A DNA stretch of 64,000 nt from NCBI RefSeq assembly GCF_002754475.1, contig NZ_PEFL01000001.1:434001-498000 (forward strand). Reading direction: 5' to 3'. The stretch comes from Comamonas sp. 26. GTDB lineage: Bacteria > Pseudomonadota > Gammaproteobacteria > Burkholderiales > Burkholderiaceae_C. This document shows, piece by piece, positions 37,068 through 45,040 of this stretch (position 1 is the first letter of the stretch; the number at the start of each line of letters is the position of its first letter). Below the pieces are notes generated by a model, which was not told the DNA's origin, ran no database searches, and saw only the letters and a program-made list of their open reading frames with translations. Position numbers and translations under genes: made by a program.

Positions 37068-38012
37068 TTAGGGCTTGTTACCTGTGGGGAAGGGCCATGC
37101 AGCTTGAGGTGCAAGGCGAGTCTGAGCCACAGGTGCTGCAGTTTCCGCCACGGCATTTGTGGGAGCTGGTGCAGCAGTTGCCTTCTTGGCAGCAGTCTTT
37201 TTAGGAGCTGCAGCCTTCTTGGCGGGAGCTGCTTTGGCAACGGTTGCGGCCTTCTTGGGAGCAGCAGCCTTGACAGCGGTTGCAGCCTTCTTAGGAGCAG
37301 CGGCCTTGGCAGTCGTTGCAGCCTTCTTAGGAGCAGCAGCCTTGGCGGTTGTTGCAGCCTTCTTAGGAGCAGCGGCCTTGGCAGTTGTTGCAGCCTTCTT
37401 AGGAGCAGCAGCCTTGGCAGTCGTTGCAGCCTTCTTAGGTGCAGCGGCCTTAACAGCAGTTGCAGCCTTCTTAGGAGCAGCAGCCTTGGCAGTTGTTACA
37501 GCCTTCTTGGGAGCAGCGGCCTTGGCAGTTGTTGCAGCCTTCTTAGGAGCAGCAGCCTTGGCGGTTGTTGCAGCCTTCTTAGGAGCAGCAGCCTTGGCAG
37601 TCGTTGCAGCTTTCTTAGGAGCAGCAGCCTTGGCAGTCGTTGCAGCTTTCTTAGGAGCAGCAGCCTTGGCAGTCGTTGCAGCCTTCTTAGGTACAGCGGC
37701 CTTAACAGCAGTTGCAGCCTTCTTGGGAGCAGTGGCCTTGGCAGTCGTTGCAGCCTTTTTAGGAGCAGCGGCCTTGGCAGTCGTTGCAGCCTTCTTGGGA
37801 GCAGCGGCCTTGGCAGTCGTTGCAGCCTTCTTGGGAGCAGCGGCCTTAGCAGTCGTTGCAGCCTTCTTGGCGGGAGCAGCAGCCTTTGGGGCAGCGGCAG
37901 TCTTTGTTGCTGTTGTCTTCTTTGCAGCTTCAGCCTTGGGCGCGGCCGCCTTCTTGGCAGTTATTTTTTTCTCGGGTGTGGCCTTGGCGGCCGTCTTCTT
38001 CGCAGTTGCCAT
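37068..38012 (-). CDS. Histone H1-like alanine/lysine-repeat DNA-binding protein
   Basis: A 314-residue, very basic protein built largely of about 18 tandem 12-residue units of the type KKAATTAKAAAP (from about residue 49 to 264), with a few TAVK variants. The N-terminus is MATAKKTAAKATPEKK and the tail is APQAAWPFPTGNKP, a C-terminal motif I associate with betaproteobacterial H1-like proteins. By family it should bind DNA non-specifically and compact the nucleoid. An AAGGAG site suits the second of two adjacent ATGs (38012). The repeat number is likely variable between strains. Confidence 0.9.
   Translation of the reverse strand: MATAKKTAAKATPEKKITAKKAAAPKAEAAKKTTATKTAAAPKAAAPAKKAATTAKAAAPKKAATTAKAAAPKKAATTAKAAAPKKAATTAKATAPKKAATAVKAAVPKKAATTAKAAAPKKAATTAKAAAPKKAATTAKAAAPKKAATTAKAAAPKKAATTAKAAAPKKAVTTAKAAAPKKAATAVKAAAPKKAATTAKAAAPKKAATTAKAAAPKKAATTAKAAAPKKAATTAKAAAPKKAATAVKAAAPKKAATVAKAAPAKKAAAPKKTAAKKATAAPAPTNAVAETAAPVAQTRLAPQAAWPFPTGNKP
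37221..37868 (-). repeat. Tandem 36-bp coding repeat array, about 18 units
   Basis: The + strand shows units of the type GCAGCCTTCTTAGGAGCAGC plus AGCCTTGGCAGTCGTT repeated with few changes. Each unit encodes 12 residues, so unit gain or loss keeps the frame. Variant units with the TAVK sequence occur at positions 5, 12 and 17. Confidence 0.92.
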
Positions 38013-38189
38013 CATTTTCTCCTTCGTTGATTTGCATAAGACGCCCGGCTTTTTTCATGGCCGGACGATTCAAAGCGATGTGGAGTTACGTATCGCTAGG
38101 AACACAAATTTGCTTCACGCCAAAACCTCAGTTTTTATAGCAATGAAGTGAAGCAAGTCATGACTCGCATTGTGCCTGCTTAGAAGCAA

Positions 38190-39278
38190 TTAATCCCAAG
38201 AAAGTGCGCCTCCGGTTTGATACTCGATCACTCGTGTCTCAAAGAAGTTACGTTCTTTCTTCAAATCGATCATCTCGCTCATCCAAGGGAAGGGATTTTC
38301 TTCGCCGGGGAACAACTCTTCCAGACCAATTTGCGTGGCGCGGCGGTTGGCGATGTAGCGCAGATAGCCCTTGAACATCGATGCGTTCATGCCCAGTACG
38401 CCGCGTGGCATGGTGTCTTCAGCGTACTGATATTCGAGCTCGACAGCTTTCTGGAACAGCGCTGTGATTTCCTGCTTGAACTCGGCTGTCCACAGGTTGG
38501 GATTTTCGAGCTTGAGCTGGTTGATCAAGTCGATGCCGAAGTTGCAGTGCATGGACTCGTCGCGCAGGATGTACTGGTACTGCTCTGCAGCGCCGGTCAT
38601 CTTGTTCTGACGACCCAGTGCCAGAATTTGCGTGAAGCCCACGTAGAAGAACAGACCTTCCATCAGGCAGGCAAAAACGATCAGCGACTTGAGCAAGGTC
38701 TGGTCGGTTTCGTGCGTGCCGGTCTTGAAGTTCGGGTCCATGATCGCTTCGATGAAGGGGATCAGGAACTCATCCTTGTCGCGGATGGATTTGACTTCGT
38801 TGTAGGCGTTGAAGATTTCCGATTCATCCAGACCCAGCGACTCCACGATGTACTGGTAGGCGTGTGTGTGAATGGCTTCTTCAAACGCTTGGCGCAGCAG
38901 GAACTGGCGGCACTCGGGGGCAGTGATGTGGCGGTAGGTGCCCAGCACGATGTTGTTGGCGGCCAGCGAGTCTGCGGTCACGAAGAAGCCGAGGTTGCGC
39001 TTGATGATGCGGCGCTCGTCTTCGGTCAGACCATTGGGGTCCTTCCACAAAGCGATGTCGCGGGTCATGTTCACTTCCTGCGGCATCCAGTGGTTGGCGC
39101 AGGTGGCCAGATACTTTTCCCAGGCCCACTTGTACTTGAAGGGAACCAGCTGGTTCACGTCGGTCTTGGCGTTGATGATGCGCTTGTCTGCAGCATTCAC
39201 GCGCTTGTGAGTGGTCGGTGCTTCGGCTTCTGCGCTGGCAGCGGAAGGGGCAAAGGTGTCGTCGTCAAAGCTCAGCAT
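38190..39278 (-). CDS. nrdB: Ribonucleotide reductase class Ia, beta subunit
   Basis: NrdB holds the di-iron tyrosyl radical that starts ribonucleotide reduction. In the 362-residue protein, the iron and radical residues are in place: Asp103 in TADSLAANN, Glu134 and His137 in [12 protein letters not shown], and Tyr141 at the radical position. Downstream ligands are in [11 protein letters not shown] and [11 protein letters not shown]. It is a tyrosine-type enzyme and not the tyrosine-less class Ic. It lies downstream of nrdA, separated by 216 bases that contain a family 1 repeat. Confidence 0.96.
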   Translation of the reverse strand: MLSFDDDTFAPSAASAEAEAPTTHKRVNAADKRIINAKTDVNQLVPFKYKWAWEKYLATCANHWMPQEVNMTRDIALWKDPNGLTEDERRIIKRNLGFFVTADSLAANNIVLGTYRHITAPECRQFLLRQAFEEAIHTHAYQYIVESLGLDESEIFNAYNEVKSIRDKDEFLIPFIEAIMDPNFKTGTHETDQTLLKSLIVFACLMEGLFFYVGFTQILALGRQNKMTGAAEQYQYILRDESMHCNFGIDLINQLKLENPNLWTAEFKQEITALFQKAVELEYQYAEDTMPRGVLGMNASMFKGYLRYIANRRATQIGLEELFPGEENPFPWMSEMIDLKKERNFFETRVIEYQTGGALSWD

Positions 39279-39380
39279 GAAGGTATTCCTTAATGGGAAA
39301 AAGCTGGGTGCAATGCAATCGACATCCAGCCTTTAGATTCATCTAATTTTTAAGCGTCAGTTCAAAACTGGCGCTATCCA

Positions 39381-39489
39381 CCCCAGAGACACCGAGCAAG
39401 AGCCGCCTTGCGGCGAAGGTGTCGTCCCCCTCCCGTAGCGCGCAGCGCGTAGTGAGAGGGGGAAGGCGCAAAGCGCCTCAGGGGGTGTC
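39381..39489 (-). repeat. Interspersed GC-rich repeat, family 1, copy between nrdA and nrdB
   Basis: Read on the - strand it runs CCCCCTGAGGCGC, CCCCCTCTC, a GCGC hairpin, GGGAGGGGGACGACACC, then CTTGCTCGGTGTCTCTGG. This is the same order as copy 14646-14739 with a different central loop. It lies six bases after the nrdA stop. Confidence 0.7.
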
Positions 39490-39494
39490 GTTAA

Positions 39495-42392
39495 TTACTG
39501 GCAGGCCTCGCAGCCTGGGTCGTCAATCGCGCAGAACTTCACATCCGTTGCAGGAGCCTGTGCACGTGCAGCAGCAGCGGCAGCTTCCAGCGCGCTCATC
39601 GCAGGCTTGGCAGCCGCAGGAGCAGCGGAGGACACCGCATTCAGCGTGCGGCTTTGGACCGTCGACTTTTCAATCTGGGTCGCGCTGGTGGTGCGCAGGT
39701 AGTAGGTGGTCTTGAGGCCACGAACCCATGCCAGCATATAGGTGTCGTGCAGCTTCTTGCCCGATGCACCAGCCATGTAGATGTTCAGGCTCTGGGCCTG
39801 ATCGATCCACTTCTGGCGACGCGAGGCTGCTTCCACCAGCCATTCGGGCGAGACTTCAAACGCGGTGGCGTAGAGGCTCTTGATCTCTTCTGGCACACGG
39901 TCGATGGCACGCAGCGAGCCGTCGAAGTGCTTCAGGTCCATGACCATCACGTCATCCCACAGGCCCAGACGCTTCAGGTCACGCACCAGGTACTGGTTGA
40001 TGACGGTGAACTCGCCCGACAGGTTGGACTTCACGGACAGGTTGCCGAACGAAGGTTCGATCGATGCATCCACACCCACGATGTTGGAGATGGTGGCCGT
40101 AGGCGCAATGGCCACGCAGTTGCTGTTGCGCATGCCGTCCTTGGCTATTTTTGCGCGCAGAGCATCCCAGTCCATCTGAGCGGAGCGGTCCACTTCCACA
40201 TAGCCGCCGCGGGCCTTTTCCAGCAGCTTCAGGGTGTCTGGGGGCAGGATGCCCTGATCCCACAGCGAGCCCTTGAAGGTGGAGTAAGTGCCGCGTTCCT
40301 TGGACAGCTCGGTCGAGGCCCAGTAGGCGTAGTAGCAGATCGCTTCCATGGCCTGGTCAGCGAATTCGACTGCGCCCTGGCTGGCGTAGGCGGTGCGCAT
40401 TTCATACAGCGCATCCTGGAAGCCCATCAGGCCCATGCCCACAGGGCGGTGGCGCAGATTGGATTCTTTGGCCTTGGCCACGGCGTAGTAGTTGATGTCG
40501 ATGACGTTGTCCAGCATGCGCATGGCGGTGGTCACCGTCTTGCGCAGCTTGTCGTGGTCGATCTTGCCGTCCTTGATGTGCTGAACCAGGTTCACGGAAC
40601 CCAGGTTGCAGACAGCCGTTTCGGTGTCACTGGTGTTCAGTGTGATCTCGGTGCACAGGTTGGACGAGTGCACCACGCCCACGTGTTGCTGGGGCGAACG
40701 GATGTTGCAAGGATCCTTGAAGGTGATCCAGGGGTGGCCGGTCTCGAAAAGCATCGAGAGCATCTTGCGCCACAGGTCGGTGGCGGGCAGTGTCTTGTGC
40801 AGCTTGAGTTCACCGGCAGCAGCCTTGGCTTCGTAGGCCAGGTAGGCCTTCTCGAACTCGGCGCCAAACAGGTCGTGCAGGTCGGGTACGTCACAGGGCG
40901 AGAACAGAGTCCAGTTGCCCTTTTCCATCACGCGCTTCATGAACAGGTCTGGAATCCAGTTGGCCGTGTTCATGTCGTGAGTGCGGCGGCGGTCATCGCC
41001 GGTGTTCTTGCGCAGCTCCAGGAACTCTTCAATATCCAGGTGCCATGTTTCCAGATAGGTACAGACAGCGCCCTTGCGCTTGCCGCCCTGGTTCACGGCC
41101 ACGGCCGTGTCGTTGACGACCTTGAGGAAAGGCACAACGCCTTGCGACTCGCCGTTCGTGCCCTTGATGCGCGAACCCAGAGCACGCACGCGTGTCCAGT
41201 CATTGCCCAGACCGCCCGCAAATTTGGACAGCAGGGCGTTTTCCTTGATGGATTCGTAGATACCGTCCAGATCGTCGGGCACGGTGGTCAGGTAGCAGGA
41301 CGACAGCTGCGAGCGCAGTGTGCCGCTGTTGAACAGCGTGGGGGTGGACGACATGAAGTCGAACGACGACAGCAGCTCGTAGAACTCGATGGCGCGCGCG
41401 TTACGGTCATCTTCCTGCAGCGCCAGGCCCATGGCCACGCGCATGAAGAAGGACTGGGGCAGCTCGATGCGGGTCTTCTTGACGTGCAGGAAGTAGCGGT
41501 CGTACAGCGTCTGCAGACCCAGGTAGTCGAACTGTTCGTCGCGCTCGGCCTTCAGGGCCTTGGCCAGGCGGGGCAGGTCGTAGTTCAGCAGCTCGGGGTT
41601 GAGCAGTTCGTTGTCCACGCCCTTCTGGATGAAGCCAGGGAAGTACTCGGCGTAGGCGGTCTGCATGTCGGCAGGCTGCACATCGCGCAGCATGACTTCG
41701 CGCACGATGGTGTGCAGCAACAGGCGGGCGGTGACGTAGGTGTAGTCGGGATCTTTTTCGATCAGCGTGCGGGCAGCCAGAATGGATGCCTTGTAGACCT
41801 CGGCCAGCGGCACGCCGTCGTAGAGGTTGCGGAGGGTCTCAGCCATGATGGGCGCAGCCTGAATGTCAGCATTCAGGTTGCGGCAAGACGACTGGATCAG
41901 GGCTTCCAGCAGTTCCTGGTTCAGAGGCACGCGCTGGCCGTTTTCGGTCACATGCAGCACGGGCTTGGCCGAGACTGCAGCAGCGGCCACTTCGGCGGCC
42001 TTCTTCTGCTCGGCGCGCTCTTGGTTGCGGCGCTCGCGGTACAGCACATAGGCGCGGGCCACATCCTGGTGACCACCGCGCATCAGGCCCAGCTCAACCT
42101 GGTCCTGCACATCTTCAATGTGGAAGGTGCCGCCTTCAGGGCGCGAGCGCAACAGAGCGCGCACCACGCCTTCGGTCAGTTCGTTGACGGTATCGCGAAC
42201 GCTGGCAGACGCAGCGCCTTGTGCGCCGCGCACGGCCAGAAAGGCCTTGGTCAGGGCGATGGCAATCTTCTGTGGGGCGAACGCCACCACATCACCGCTG
42301 CGGCGAATGATCTGGTAGTTGTCATTTTGGGAGGAAGAATCAGCTGCGCTGACAGGCGCGGCAGAAGGCAGTGAGTTCAACGCTTCTTGCAT
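39495..42392 (-). CDS. nrdA: Ribonucleotide reductase class Ia, alpha subunit
   Basis: NrdA reduces ribonucleoside diphosphates. The 965-residue protein is long for the family. It has an N-terminal ATP-cone starting near IIRRSGDVVAFAPQKIA and ending YVLYRERRNQER (allosteric activity site), then an insert and the catalytic barrel. Redox cysteines are in SSCYLTTV and AVCNLGSVN, the radical cysteine is in NLCTEI, and the C-terminal shuttle pair is CEACQ. I chose the ATG at 42392 because GAGGA lies before it. An upstream in-frame start at 42473 is less likely. A NrdR-like box pair lies upstream. Confidence 0.96.
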   Translation of the reverse strand: MQEALNSLPSAAPVSAADSSSQNDNYQIIRRSGDVVAFAPQKIAIALTKAFLAVRGAQGAASASVRDTVNELTEGVVRALLRSRPEGGTFHIEDVQDQVELGLMRGGHQDVARAYVLYRERRNQERAEQKKAAEVAAAAVSAKPVLHVTENGQRVPLNQELLEALIQSSCRNLNADIQAAPIMAETLRNLYDGVPLAEVYKASILAARTLIEKDPDYTYVTARLLLHTIVREVMLRDVQPADMQTAYAEYFPGFIQKGVDNELLNPELLNYDLPRLAKALKAERDEQFDYLGLQTLYDRYFLHVKKTRIELPQSFFMRVAMGLALQEDDRNARAIEFYELLSSFDFMSSTPTLFNSGTLRSQLSSCYLTTVPDDLDGIYESIKENALLSKFAGGLGNDWTRVRALGSRIKGTNGESQGVVPFLKVVNDTAVAVNQGGKRKGAVCTYLETWHLDIEEFLELRKNTGDDRRRTHDMNTANWIPDLFMKRVMEKGNWTLFSPCDVPDLHDLFGAEFEKAYLAYEAKAAAGELKLHKTLPATDLWRKMLSMLFETGHPWITFKDPCNIRSPQQHVGVVHSSNLCTEITLNTSDTETAVCNLGSVNLVQHIKDGKIDHDKLRKTVTTAMRMLDNVIDINYYAVAKAKESNLRHRPVGMGLMGFQDALYEMRTAYASQGAVEFADQAMEAICYYAYWASTELSKERGTYSTFKGSLWDQGILPPDTLKLLEKARGGYVEVDRSAQMDWDALRAKIAKDGMRNSNCVAIAPTATISNIVGVDASIEPSFGNLSVKSNLSGEFTVINQYLVRDLKRLGLWDDVMVMDLKHFDGSLRAIDRVPEEIKSLYATAFEVSPEWLVEAASRRQKWIDQAQSLNIYMAGASGKKLHDTYMLAWVRGLKTTYYLRTTSATQIEKSTVQSRTLNAVSSAAPAAAKPAMSALEAAAAAARAQAPATDVKFCAIDDPGCEACQ

Positions 42393-42487
42393 AAGTTCCT
42401 CGGAATCAGTTTGTGGATAGCAGACAAAGGCCTGCACTCTGGGCAGGCCGTCAAAAACAAGATTTGGCGCCAAGGTCTACACATGGT

Positions 42488-42506
42488 TTGCACAGGGTGT
42501 GCACAA
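42488..42506. promoter_or_regulatory. Inverted repeat TTGCACA-GGG-TGTGCACAA upstream of nrdA
   Basis: A short near-palindrome lies between the NrdR-like boxes and nrdA. TTGTGCACA on the - strand differs from the DnaA box TTATCCACA at two or three positions. It may be a regulator site, but its identity is uncertain. Confidence 0.3.
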
Positions 42507-42513
42507 CTTGTAA

Positions 42514-42560
42514 ACACTAGATGTGGGGTCTAAGGCGCTCTCAAACACTACCGGTAGTGT
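42514..42560 (-). promoter_or_regulatory. Paired NrdR-like boxes of the nrdA promoter
   Basis: ACACTACCGGTAGTGT at 42545-42560 is a perfect 16-base palindrome. ACACTAGATGTGGGGT at 42514-42529 is a degenerate second copy. Their starts are exactly 31 bases apart, about three helical turns. The NrdR family binds paired 16-base palindromes of the form acaCwAtATaTwGtgt at this spacing in front of ribonucleotide reductase genes. Confidence 0.75.
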
Positions 42561-42913
42561 ATCGCTCTTCAATCTTGCTGACCTGATGAAACTACTGAAA
42601 TGGACATTTGAGCAGTCGCTTGACAGCTTGAAAAAAGCCCTCATACCGCATGAATCAAGGGCTGTGGCGTGGTTGCGGTGCAGCAGATTCAGTGCCGTAA
42701 ATTTGTAAAAAATTTAGGTGTTTGCTACAGGCGACAGATGTTGCGTGCGCACCATTGACAGTGGGGGCTTGAATGTGAGCTCAGAAGTCGAAGTGGTTAC
42801 TCTTAAAAGATGAGCGGGTTGCGCAATTCAGTCGTGGTCTTCAGTCGCATATCGATCTGAAACCGCGGAACAACAGGCGCTACATGCTCCTGATATATGT
42901 GCGGCCTTGAGCT
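42561..42913. other. Intergenic region between nrdA promoter and ampD
   Basis: 353 bases with no convincing gene. It holds the ampD-side terminator at 42631-42663 and otherwise unremarkable sequence with scattered AT-rich patches. It may include the distal nrdA promoter. Confidence 0.5.
42631..42663 (-). terminator. Intrinsic terminator for leftward transcription from ampD
   Basis: AGCCCT at 42636-42641 and AGGGCT at 42658-42663 form the stem. On the - strand the hairpin is followed by six T's (A-run 42631-42636 on +). Confidence 0.55.
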
Positions 42914-43552
42914 TCAGGCGGGGCGTGAAGGAAATTCCCAGACCTGTGTGTCGTTGTCAGCGCTCAGTTGCTGCTGAAGTTGCGCCCAGTCAAAGCCGGT
43001 GCCGGGGTCTTGCTTGCGTCCCGGTGCAATGTGTTCGTGGCCGGCGATATAGCGAATGGCGTATTGCGCGGCAATGGCCTGGCAAAGCTGCTGCAAGGCT
43101 TGATATTGAGGGGCTTCAAAGCTCAGGCCTTCAAGGCCTTCGAGTTCAATGCCAATGGAGTCGTCGTTGCAGCGGTCACGGCCCCGCCACTGGCTGATGC
43201 CGGCGTGCCATGCACGGTCATCGCAACTGACAAATTGCCAGATCTCGCCCTGGCGGGTAATAAAGAAGTGAGCTGATACTTCCAGCCCGCGAATGCCTTG
43301 GTAGTAAGGGTGGGCATCCCAGTCCAGCTGATTGCTGAAAAGCTGCTGAACGGCCCCTGTACCGTACTGGCCCGGCGGCAGGCTGATGGAGTGAAGAACA
43401 ACAAGGTCGATCAGTGCGCCATCAGGGCGGGGGCCAAAGTTGGGAGAGGCGAGCTGCTGGGCAGGCTGGTACCAGCCGGAAGACCAGTCCAAAGACTTGT
43501 CTGGCGACTTTTCTGGTAATTGGGGGGCGTCGTGCGGCACAGAATCAGGCAT
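42914..43552 (-). CDS. ampD: 1,6-anhydro-MurNAc-L-alanine amidase AmpD
   Basis: AmpD cleaves the peptide from recycled anhydro-muropeptides in the cytoplasm and thereby also sets beta-lactamase induction. The 212-residue protein has zinc ligands in VVLHSISLPPGQYG (His), GHEHIAPGRKQDPG (His and Asp), and the typical VSAHFFITRQGEIWQFV and DDSIGIELEG. There is no signal peptide, as expected for AmpD and not AmiD. It overlaps pilR by eight bases. Its product peptide can be reused by Mpl (28734). Confidence 0.95.
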   Translation of the reverse strand: MPDSVPHDAPQLPEKSPDKSLDWSSGWYQPAQQLASPNFGPRPDGALIDLVVLHSISLPPGQYGTGAVQQLFSNQLDWDAHPYYQGIRGLEVSAHFFITRQGEIWQFVSCDDRAWHAGISQWRGRDRCNDDSIGIELEGLEGLSFEAPQYQALQQLCQAIAAQYAIRYIAGHEHIAPGRKQDPGTGFDWAQLQQQLSADNDTQVWEFPSRPA

Positions 43553-45035
43553 TGTCAGTTTGGTGCTTGCCGCCCTCGGCGGGCAGGTCTATGCCTAGAC
43601 GGTCAATCCGGTAACGAATCTGGCGCAGGCTGATGCCGAGTCTTGCAGCAGTCGCGGTGCGGTTGAAACCGTTGTCCTGCAGCGCTCTGACCAGAATGCT
43701 GCGCTCTTGCTCGTCCAGCCAGCCTTGCAGGTTTTCGGGCAGGCCGGCTGGGCTTTCTGCGGGGGCTTCTTGCAGGGGGGGCGGCGCGGCGGTCAATGCC
43801 CGGCTTGCTGCGCTTTCATTGCCGGACTGCAGGCCGTTTGGCGGAATGCGCAGCGGCCCATCATCGCCCAGCGCAATCGCGCGGTGCAGCACATTTTCCA
43901 GTTCGCGCACATTGCCGGGCAGGGGGAGCAAGGCGATCTGGGCGAGGCTTGTTTCATCCAGTGCTGGCGTGGCCAGACCCGATTCTTTGGCCAGTTTTTT
44001 GAGCAGAGCCTGACACAGCAGGCTCAAGTCTTCGCGGCGCTCACGCAGGGCGGGCAGCTCGATTTCAATGACATTGAGGCGGTAGTACAAGTCCTGACGG
44101 AAGTTTCCGGTCTGAACTCCGGTGCCCAGATCACGGTGGGTGGCACTGACGATGCGGACATCGACAGACTCTTCCTGCGTGCTGCCCAATGGTCGAATCT
44201 TGCGCTCCTGAATGGCACGCAGCAGCTTGGCCTGCATGGCCAGCGGCAGATCGCCAATTTCATCGAGAAACAGCGTGCCGCCCTGTGCGGCCTGAAAGTA
44301 GCCGGGCCTGTCCTGTGCCGCACCGGTGTATGAGCCTTTGCGGGCACCGAAGAATTCGGCCTCCAGCAGGTTTTCAGGAATGGCACCGCAGTTCACGGCC
44401 ACCATGGGGCCATTGGCACGCTGGCTGCAGGCGTGCAGGGCGCGGGCCACCAGCTCTTTACCCGTGCCGGACTCGCCATGAATCAGCACCGGGGCCATTC
44501 CCTTGGCGACCTTGGCAATGCGCTGTTTGACCAGTTGCATGGCCTGAGAATTACCCACCAGTGCCTGTAGGGCGCTGGCGTTGAGATCCTGGTTGCCGCT
44601 GGCTGCTGTTGCAGCCGTTTGGGGGGAGGCGGGGGCGGGCACGCCACCAATGCCTTGAACGGCAGAGGCAACGACCTGGCGGAACTGGCGTAGGTCCACA
44701 GGTTTGGTCAGATAGTCAAACGCGCCTGCGCGCAAGGCTTCGACTGCATTTTCGGCAGAGCCGTAGGCAGTCATGACGATACAGCGCTCGGTGCGCGACT
44801 GCTCGCGCAGCAGCAGCAGCAACTCCATGCCAACGCCGTCGGGCAGTCGCATGTCGGTGATCACTACATCAAAGTGCTGGCTTTGCAGCTGTGCTGAGCC
44901 TTCTTGCACCGAACCAGCTGTCTCTACGCGATAGCCCTCCCTGAGCAAGGTCAGCTCATAAAGTGTGCGCAGATCGGGCTCATCATCGACCACCAAAATG
45001 GTGGCGCTTGTGGATGCGGTAGGCAAAAAGGTCAC
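43545..45035 (-). CDS. pilR: Sigma54-dependent response regulator PilR
   Basis: A 496-residue NtrC-type activator. The receiver domain (about residues 12-125) has VVDDEPDLR and the phospho-acceptor Asp in VITDMRLPDG. The AAA+ domain has Walker A GESGTGKELVARALH, the sigma54-contact loop in the form GSYTGA, and Walker B GGTLFLDEIGDLPL. A C-terminal HTH (RTATAARLGISLRQIRYRI) ends it. PilR activates pilin transcription in response to PilS. No pilin genes are in the window, so the assignment rests on pairing with the six-helix kinase just upstream. Confidence 0.9.
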   Translation of the reverse strand: MTFLPTASTSATILVVDDEPDLRTLYELTLLREGYRVETAGSVQEGSAQLQSQHFDVVITDMRLPDGVGMELLLLLREQSRTERCIVMTAYGSAENAVEALRAGAFDYLTKPVDLRQFRQVVASAVQGIGGVPAPASPQTAATAASGNQDLNASALQALVGNSQAMQLVKQRIAKVAKGMAPVLIHGESGTGKELVARALHACSQRANGPMVAVNCGAIPENLLEAEFFGARKGSYTGAAQDRPGYFQAAQGGTLFLDEIGDLPLAMQAKLLRAIQERKIRPLGSTQEESVDVRIVSATHRDLGTGVQTGNFRQDLYYRLNVIEIELPALRERREDLSLLCQALLKKLAKESGLATPALDETSLAQIALLPLPGNVRELENVLHRAIALGDDGPLRIPPNGLQSGNESAASRALTAAPPPLQEAPAESPAGLPENLQGWLDEQERSILVRALQDNGFNRTATAARLGISLRQIRYRIDRLGIDLPAEGGKHQTDNA

Positions 45036-45040
45036 TAGGC

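Noticed and set aside
37221..37868. CRISPR array
   Set aside because: The 36-bp periodicity has no unique spacers; units are contiguous and coding.
37159..38151. Hydrophobic repetitive frame (GAAALAVVAAFL-type) opposite the histone-like gene
   Set aside because: It is the antisense reading of the 36-bp repeats. The - strand frame has a ribosome site, an AK-rich composition and a family-typical tail.
38190..39278. NrdB as a tyrosine-less (class Ic-like) subunit because of the unusual [11 protein letters not shown] sequence
   Set aside because: Aligning the Glu-x-x-His-x-x-x-Tyr spacing places a tyrosine at residue 141, the radical position.
39654..42374. A very long open frame (about 900 codons) opposite nrdA
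   Set aside because: It is antisense to a certain gene. GC-rich codon bias opens the opposite frame and its translation is composition-driven, with no domain.
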